Program-made: the position numbers and the translations under genes
Notes under the pieces: generated by a model
The model's database searches: none
What the model was told of the DNA's origin: nothing
What the model saw: the letters and a program-made list of their open reading frames with translations, nothing else
Source of the DNA: an uncultured Bacteroidota bacterium
GTDB lineage: Bacteria > Bacteroidota > Bacteroidia > Chitinophagales > Chitinophagaceae
NCBI GenBank assembly: GCA_946479535.1
Contig: CAMLGP010000263.1
Coordinates: 1 to 5,316, forward strand
Reading direction: 5' to 3'
Length of the DNA stretch: 5,316 nucleotides
In this document: in pieces, positions 1 to 5,316 of the stretch
How the letters are laid out: each line of letters starts with the position of its first letter
Numbering within the stretch: the stretch's first letter is position 1

Positions 1-3000
1 ACCAGCAATACGAATGGAGAGAGATCCCGCAGATGATAGAAGAACAGGTGGTTACCGCAAGAAAACACCTGCCTAAAGGATATAGTGAAGCTCTCCCCTC
101 TCTGGCGGAAGGTATGTCTGCCGGAATGCCACGCGTATATGATCTTGTATTGGAAGTAATAGCTCATAGTGATGGCAGGGTTGATGTAAACAGTTTAACC
201 AGCTTTGTTGCCAATTACCAGACTGAATCAATTCTTACACTTGGAGAATTATGGGCCATACCCATCATGCTACGACTGGCAGTGATTGAAAACCTTCGCA
301 GGATCGCTGGTAAAATAGCACTGGATGTAATTGATCATAACCTGGCAGATCATTGGGCTGATAAAATGATCACTACCGTAAAAGACAAACCCCAGGACCT
401 GATCCTGGTAATAGCCGATATGGCCCGTTCAAAGCCCGTACTGGACAGTCATTTCGTAGCCTGCTTTACCCGCAAATTACAGGGCAGTGGACCCGCGCTT
501 GCATTACCACTTAACTGGGTGGAGCAGCAATTGACTGCTTTGGGAAACAGCAGTAATGATCTTGTATCACAGGAAAATCAAAGGCAGGCGATGGACCAGG
601 TATCGGTCCGTAACAGCATTGGTACCTTACGCTTCCTTGTTTCAACAGACTGGAAAGAGTTTGTTGAAACGCTAAGTAGTGTGGAGCATGTACTGCGACA
701 GGACAAAACAGGTACCTATCCATTAATGGATTTCTCTACAAGAGACCATTATCGCCACGTAGTGGAAAGAATTGCAAAATCATCTGTGCTGTCTGAAACT
801 GAGATCGCCCAAAAAGCAATTGAATTAGCACAACAGGAAAAAATCAAAGATGCCGCACCAAAAAGAAAGGAGCATGTTGGCTATTATTTAATTGATAAGG
901 GCCGGATAGAACTGGAGCGTGCCTGCAATATGCGTTATACCCTGGGAGAAAAGATTAGTCGCCTTGCTGGCAAAAGACCTGTAACCCTTTACATTCTTTC
1001 TATCTTTTTACTGGCCGCTGCATTTGCCGGGGGATTATTTTATATCGCAATTAATTACGACTGGAGAATTTTAACCCTTACAGGAATTCTTTCTTTTTTA
1101 GGATGTCTTCAATTATCTGTTTCACTGGTAAACTGGATCTCTACCATATTAGTAAAACCACAATTGCTGGCCAGGATGGACTATTCCCATGGCATTCCTA
1201 CTGAATACCGCAGCCTTGTTATTATTCCAACCATACTTTCAGATGAGTTGTATATCGAAGAATTGATTGAGGGATTGGAGATACGATTTCTGGCTAACAG
1301 GGAAGAGAACCTGCATTTTGGTTTATTGTCGGACTTCCTGGATGCCAATACCGAAACAACGCCACAGGATGATGCACTGATAGCATTAGTGAAGAAAAGA
1401 ATAACCGGGTTAAACGAAAAATACAAAGATTCCGGGCCTAATATCTTTTATCTCTTTCATAGGCCCAGGAAATGGAATCCGGCTGAAAAGAAATGGATGG
1501 GATATGAACGCAAAAGAGGAAAATTATCTGCACTAAATGCATTCCTGAGAGAACGCCGTCAAAATGATTTTTCAATTGTTATAGGTGACCAGGAAATATT
1601 GACCAATATAAAATATGTTATTACGCTTGATTCAGACACCCAATTGCCAAGGGAATCTGTCTGGAAGTTTATAGCAACAATGGCACACCCATTGAATCAC
1701 CCTGTTTATGATGCAAATAAAAAAAGAGTGGTGGCGGGATATGGCATATTACAGCCCCGTGTAGAATCCAGTATTCCAAAAACTCCCGGTTCATTGTACT
1801 TGAGAATACAGGGCAATTTATCAGGCATTGATCCGTACACAAAAGTTTCTTCAGATGTATACCAGGATCTTTTTGGGGAAGGTTCATTTATTGGAAAAGG
1901 AATTTATGACGTTGATGTTTTTGAACAGGCCCTGGATGACAGGTTCCCGAAGAACCGCATATTAAGTCATGACCTGCTGGAAGGATGTTATGTACGTTCC
2001 GGATTATTAAGTGATGTGCATTTGTATGAAGAACCTCCATCACAATACCAGGCAGATGTAAAGAGGCACCATCGATGGATCAGAGGGGATTGGCAAATTG
2101 GGGCATGGATGCTTCCTTTTGTTCCTGATAGCAAAGGGCGTTTGATCAAAAACAGGTTATCGGGATTATCCAGGTGGAAAATATTTGATAACCTCCGCAG
2201 AAGTGTAACACCGCTTGCCTTAACTGCTCTCCTTTTAATGGGATGGTTCATACTTCCGTTTACCTGGTTCTGGACGGCAGTAGTTACCGTTATTATATTG
2301 CTTCCCTTAATGACTGCCGCTGCCTGGCAACTGATCAATAAACCTGAAGATATTTCTGTAACTGCACATTTTATTGAAGTAGGAATTTCCATACGCAATT
2401 TTTTAATCCGTTTTATCTTCGGTTTGGCCGTTTTGCCTTATGAGGCCTATAAGAACCTGGACGCTATTGCGCGCACAAACTGGCGGATGATCTTCTCACA
2501 CAAAAAATTATTGCAGTGGACGCCATCTGCAGTATCCCAGGTTTCCAGCAATAGGCTGGTATCTTCTTACGCAGCAATGTGGTTCACACCGTTTTTAAGT
2601 ATTGTCATCACACCGCTTCTGGCCTACTTTGATGCGGCAGCGCTATATATTGCCGGCCCAATACTTTTGTTATGGGTGTTTGCACCGGCCATTGCGTGGT
2701 ATTTGAGTAAAAAGGAACCAGAAAGAAAACCGAACCTTTCCGAAACTCAGCAGTTGTTCCTTCACAAACTGGCCAGAAAAACCTGGCACTTTTTTGAACA
2801 ATTCGTGAATGCGGAATCAAACTGGTTACCTCCGGATAATTTCCAGGAAGAACCCGGCCCCGTTGTAGCGCATCGCACTTCCCCTACCAATATGGGCCTG
2901 TCCCTGCTGGCCAACCTTGCGGCACATGATTTTGGATATATAAGCGGAAGAGAAATGCTGGAAAGGTGTAACAACACCATTCAAACCATGCTCAGGCTTG

Positions 3001-5316
3001 AGCGGTATTCCGGCCATTTTTATAACTGGTATGACAACCTTACTTTACTACCACTTCATCCGAAATATGTATCAACTGTAGATAGTGGCAACCTTGTTGC
3101 GCATCTGCTAACTTTGAGACAGGGCATATTAGCACATATTAATGATCCTGCTTTTTCTACAAGAAATTATGAAGGGCTTGTATCTGCCGTAAAGATCATA
3201 CAGGATCATATAAAGGGAAAGGATGGAAAGCGCCTGGAAAGGATACTGGAAATTTTGCAAAAAGGACTGGAAGAAAAAAGCAATTCTTTAAGCCCGGTAA
3301 AAACACAGTTGAATGAACTGCATTCTTTAGCTAAAGAATTAACACTGACTGAGGCCAAAGAAGAACCCGGGTATAAAAAATGGTCATTAAATTTATTGCA
3401 GCAGGTTCAGGGCCTGCGGGATGATCTTTTTACCATTGTGCCATGGATTGATCTGTTACCTGTACCTCCAAATCTTACAGCACTCCATTCGCTGGAAGAA
3501 ATTCCCACATTGTATGACATCTGCCATCGGTCAGGATCATATCTGAAAGCAATTGATTCCTACCAGCAAACCGAAAAAGATCCATCAACCAGGGAATGGC
3601 TGACGCAAACCCGAACATGCATTCTAAAAGCAATAACAATAGCTGATGAGGAAATTAACTTTTCAGATCAATTAGCGCAGCGATGCGAAGAGCTAAGTGA
3701 AGTGGATTATGATTTCCTATATGAAAAATCAACCAGTCTTTTAAGGATCGGTTATAATGTTGAAGAGCAAAGAAAGGATAACAGTTATTATGATCTGCTG
3801 GCTTCCGAGGCCAGGCTGGGAATTTTTGTAGCCATAGCGCAGGGGAAATTGCCACAGGAAAGCTGGTTTGCATTAGGACGGTTGTTAACCAATTCCGGCG
3901 GAGACCCGATATTACTTTCCTGGAGCGGCTCCATGTTTGAATACCTTATGCCAGAGCTGGTAATGCCCTCTTACGAAAACACCTTGCTGCATCAGACTAA
4001 TTTAGCCTCAGTGAACCGGCAGATAGAATATGGCGCGCAACGTGAGGTGCCCTGGGGCCTTTCAGAATCAGGCTATAACTTAGTTGATGCCAATCTTAAT
4101 TATCAGTATCGTGCATTTGGTGTACCGGGGTTAGGATTAAAGCGAGGTCTTGAAGAGAATCTGGTAATTGCTCCCTATGCCTCCATGCTGGCGCTGATGG
4201 TTTCTCCCCTGAAAGCATGTAATAATCTGCAACTCCAGTTGAACCAGGGCTTCGCCGGCGAATACGGTTTTTATGAGGCGATTGATTATACACCCGGCCG
4301 TGTTCCGCGGGGAAGTACCTATAGTATTGTGCGTTCCTATATGGTGCACCACCAGGGAATGGGATTCCTTTCATTAGCTTATGTATTACTGGGCAAGCCG
4401 ATGCAGAAAAGGTTTGAATCAGAACTCCGTTTCAATGCCACCCTTCTGCTTTTGCAGGAACGTATACCAAGAACAACAGTTTTCTATGCACACACCTCCG
4501 ACATATTTGAAACTGAGATGACCCCTAACGATGTGGAGGTAAGAAGCATCAATACACCAAATACAAAATTGCCGGAGATACAATTGCTGAGCAATGGCCA
4601 TTACCAGGTAATGATAAGCAATTCCGGTGGTGGATACAGCCGATGGAAAAATCTAGCTGTAACACGCTGGCGGGAAGACGGAACCAAAGATGATCTTGGG
4701 ATCTTCTGTTACATTAAAGATGTGAATAGCGGAAAGTTCTGGTCCAATACTTACCAGCCAACTTTACAAGCTGCAAAAAACTACCAGGTCACTTTTTCAC
4801 AGGGACATGTTGAATTCAGAAGAAATGATTTTGGCATAGAAACGAAAACAGAAATTGTTATATCCCCAGAGGATGACACTGAATTAAGAAGGATTAAGAT
4901 CACTAATAAAACATTATCAATAAAAGTACTGGAAATTACAAGCTATGCGGAGGTGGTGATGGCTACCCAGGCTTCCGATGAAGCGCATCCTGCATTCAGC
5001 AATCTCTTTGTTCAAACCAAAGTAATCAGGGAAAACAATACGATCTGTTGTACAAGGCGTCCACGTTCAGAAGAAGAAGTGCCGCCGTGGATGTTTCACC
5101 TGATGCATGTTAATGGCGGCGAAGTGGAAGAAGTATCTTATGAAACAGACCGCATGCAGTTTATTGGAAGAGGGAGAACGCTGCAAAATCCCAGGGCAAT
5201 GGAAGACAGGCTTCTTTCAGGCAGGGAAGGTTCAGTGCTTGATCCTGTAATGGCTATCCGTTACCGCATCCATATTAAACCAAGAGAATCTGCCACCATT
5301 GATCTTGTTTATGGAA
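1..5316 (+). CDS. ndvB: Cyclic beta-1,2-glucan synthase (NdvB/ChvB/Cgs family), partial at both ends
   Basis: One frame is open from base 3 to the window end (1771 complete codons; bases 1-2 finish an earlier codon). There is no start, stop or frameshift, and family motifs appear in the expected order throughout. The protein is an inner-membrane enzyme that makes cyclic beta-1,2-glucan from UDP-glucose, a periplasmic or secreted polymer linked to osmoadaptation and host interaction in Rhizobium, Agrobacterium and Brucella. Seen: helical N-terminal region with GELWAI and RDHYRHVVERIA; two membrane helices; GT84 motifs TLDSDTQLPR (541-550), HDLLEG (656-661) and RHHRW (688-692); a second membrane cluster; glucoamylase-like motifs RTSPTNMGLSLLA, NWYDN, NSYYDLLASEARL, PWGLSES and HHQGMG; then a GH94-type beta-sandwich. 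The extreme N-terminus and the GH94 catalytic domain are outside the window. Family assignment is very secure. The symbol is borrowed from Sinorhizobium, and the biological role in this host is unknown. Confidence 0.95.
3..977 (+). other. Protein region: conserved helical N-terminal region of the glucan synthase (residues 1-325)
   Basis: This soluble, mostly helical stretch precedes the first membrane helix. It carries segments I recognise from cyclic glucan synthases: LPKGYSEALPSLAEG (residues 24-38), MPRVYDLVLEVIAHSDGRVD (43-62), LTLGELWAIPIMLRLAVIEN (78-97) and, near its end, YPLMDFSTRDHYRHVVERIA (239-258). The last part, HVGYYLIDKGRIELE (residues 294-308), leads into the membrane. Its biochemical role is not clear to me; in the Brucella enzyme the N-terminal region has been connected with initiation of the chain on the protein, but I cannot point to the residue responsible here. 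Since LPKGY lies near residue 100 in family members as I remember them, only about 80-100 residues should be missing upstream. Confidence 0.8.
981..1151 (+). other. Protein region: first pair of transmembrane helices (residues 327-383)
   Basis: Two hydrophobic stretches are separated by a short polar turn. The first spans about residues 327-350 (starting VTLYILSIFLLAAAFAGG) and the second about 356-383 (including LTGILSFLGCLQLSVSLV), with the turn NYDWR between them. Basic residues (GKR, 323-325) sit just before the first helix and a lysine (K385) follows the second, which fits a cytoplasmic hairpin entry and exit. This pair sits just before the GT84 domain, as in the Brucella and Agrobacterium enzymes, so the glycosyltransferase should face the cytoplasm, where UDP-glucose is available. 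Helix limits are estimated by eye. Confidence 0.85.
1200..2147 (+). other. Protein region: GT84 glycosyltransferase domain (residues about 400-715)
   Basis: This is the chain-elongating domain, with a GT-A type, processive layout reminiscent of cellulose and hyaluronan synthases. It opens with the hydrophobic strand YRSLVIIPTIL (402-412). RGKLSALNAFLR (505-516, starting KRGK) resembles the segment that precedes the DxD strand in related synthases. YVITLDSDTQLPR (538-550) holds the D-x-D pair D543 and D545, expected to bind the metal and UDP. GEGSFIGKGIYDVDVF (625-640) and HDLLEG (656-661) follow, with D657 the likely catalytic base position. RHHRWIRGDWQIG (688-700) supplies the (Q/R)xxRW motif typical of processive inverting transferases. 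All hallmark residues are present, so the domain looks active. Metal and base roles are assigned by family analogy, not shown by this sequence alone. Confidence 0.93.
2205..2705 (+). other. Protein region: second transmembrane cluster with an interfacial helix (residues 735-901)
   Basis: Four helices are the best reading: about 735-752 (VTPLALTALLLMGWFILP), 756-775 (ending LLPLMTAAAW), 861-876 (FTPFLSIVITPLLAYF) and 880-900 (ALYIAGPILLLWVFAPAIAW). Between the second and third lies a moderately hydrophobic stretch at about 790-812 with internal arginines R798 and R803. I read it as an amphipathic interfacial helix, as seen next to the transferase domain in related processive synthases, rather than a full membrane span. 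With two helices upstream and four here, the total is six, which returns the chain to the cytoplasm and agrees with the six-span topology reported for Brucella Cgs. Confidence 0.8.
2760..4502 (+). other. Protein region: glucoamylase-like cyclisation domain, GH189 type (residues about 920-1500)
   Basis: This domain follows the last membrane helix and is about 580 residues long, matching the size I recall for the separately studied cyclisation domain of the Thermoanaerobacter italicus enzyme (family GH189). Such domains close linear beta-1,2-glucan into a ring by transglycosylation on an (alpha/alpha)6 barrel. The first conserved block includes AHRTSPTNMGLSLLANLAAH (956-975), GHFYNWYDN (1004-1012) and STVDSGNLVAHLL (1024-1036). 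The second includes NSYYDLLASEARL (1260-1272), LLSWSGSMFEYLMPEL (1304-1319), REVPWGLSESGYN (1347-1359), YRAFGVPGLGLKRGL (1369-1383), GEYGFYEA (1419-1426) and VHHQGMGFL (1448-1456). Candidate catalytic acids are glutamates in these motifs: E1342, E1348, E1355 and E1425. I cannot decide among them without a structural alignment. The older name for this region is the glucoamylase-like domain (PF10091). Confidence 0.87.
3120..3767 (+). other. Protein region: helix-rich segment between the two conserved blocks of the cyclisation domain (residues about 1040-1255)
   Basis: This part of the protein has few strong motifs and is rich in charged and leucine residues, with probable amphipathic or short coiled-coil helices at about 1060-1120 (for example RLERILEILQKGLEEK and LNELHSLAKELTLTEAKEE). 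A more conserved core reads PWIDLLPVPPNL (1148-1159), then EIPTLYD (1166-1172). It ends with VDYDFLYEKSTSLLRIGYNV (1235-1254), which I recognise from other family members as the lead-in to the NSYYDLLASEARL block. It is therefore a normal if variable part of this enzyme and not a foreign insertion. Function unknown; it may be structural packing around the barrel. Confidence 0.7.
4515..5316 (+). other. Protein region: GH94-associated beta-sandwich, cut by the window edge (residues about 1505-1771)
   Basis: The helical pattern gives way to alternating beta-strand sequence. The block IQLLSNGHYQVMISNSGGGY (1526-1545), SRWKNLAVTRWRED (1546-1559), GIFCYIKDVNSGKFWSNTYQ (1566-1585) and the later strands ITNKTLSIKVLEITSYAEVV (1915-type strand pair, here about 1635-1654) match the N-terminal beta-sandwich found in GH94 phosphorylases such as cellobiose and 1,2-beta-oligoglucan phosphorylase (PF06165, formerly called glycosyltransferase 36). 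In cyclic glucan synthases this region precedes the GH94 catalytic domain, which in Brucella Cgs sets the ring size by phosphorolytic trimming of the growing chain. The sandwich continues past the right edge, so whether the catalytic domain is intact cannot be judged. Confidence 0.85.

Noticed and set aside
511..723. Short open frames of 60-80 codons elsewhere in the window (for example 511-723, 1181-1426, 3655-3873, 4419-4601)
   Set aside because: All lie inside the continuous + strand coding frame, lack recognisable motifs and have no convincing translation signals; they are shadows of the large gene.
1988..2398. A 136-codon open frame on the minus strand, the longest of the short frames
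   Set aside because: It lies antisense to the GT84 and membrane region of the synthase, has no recognisable domain, and its sequence is explained as the reverse complement of strongly conserved coding sequence.
4251..4262. Perfect 12-base palindrome TTCGCCGGCGAA
   Set aside because: It encodes part of the conserved FAGEYGF motif of the cyclisation domain and has no extended arms or second copy nearby that I could see, so it is best explained by coding constraint, not as an operator or terminator.
4096..4374. Minus-strand open frame of 92 codons, with another overlapping one in a different frame
   Set aside because: Both are antisense to the highly conserved PWGLSES to HHQGMG blocks. Their peptides look like no known protein, and two overlapping frames here indicate chance openness.
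1..5316. Possibility of several genes, or a split or broken synthase, in the window
   Set aside because: Codon-by-codon translation of the frame from base 3 gives no stop to the end, and each conserved block of the family stays in that frame.

Overview
The whole window is the interior of one very large protein-coding gene on the + strand. From base 3 to the end, one reading frame (codons starting at positions divisible by three) runs for 1771 codons with no stop. It has no start codon, ribosome binding site or stop inside the window, so the gene is cut at both ends. Residue n in this annotation is the codon starting at base 3n. I recognise the protein as a cyclic beta-1,2-glucan synthase, the NdvB/ChvB/Cgs family. 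These are giant inner-membrane enzymes that polymerise glucose from UDP-glucose, trim the chain and close it into a ring.

Layout by domain: a conserved helical N-terminal region (residues 1-325); a first pair of membrane helices (327-383); a GT84-type glycosyltransferase domain with a DxD motif, HDLLEG and R-x-x-R-W (400-715); a second membrane cluster, read as four helices plus an interfacial segment (735-901); a glucoamylase-like cyclisation domain of the GH189 type (about 920-1500), which contains a helix-rich stretch (1040-1255); and the start of a GH94-associated beta-sandwich (about 1505-1771). The GH94 phosphorylase-like catalytic domain that should follow lies beyond the right edge. 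Family members are about 2,800-2,900 residues long (from memory), so roughly 80-100 residues are missing on the left and about 1,000 on the right.

How the parts work together, from knowledge of the family: the GT84 domain extends the linear beta-1,2-glucan at the cytoplasmic face, the GH94 part controls chain length by phosphorolysis, and the middle domain cyclises the chain by transglycosylation. A separate ABC exporter (NdvA/ChvA type) then moves the ring to the periplasm; it is not in this window.

Organism: base composition is moderate (about low-to-mid 40s percent G+C by eye), with frequent TTA, ATA, AGA and CAG codons. This is unlike the GC-rich alphaproteobacteria in which the family is best known. 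A member of the Bacteroidota, perhaps Chitinophagaceae, fits best, but this is an inference from composition and the general look of the protein. There are no RNA genes, mobile elements, CRISPR arrays, intergenic regions or convincing regulatory sites. I do not see a previously undescribed system here.
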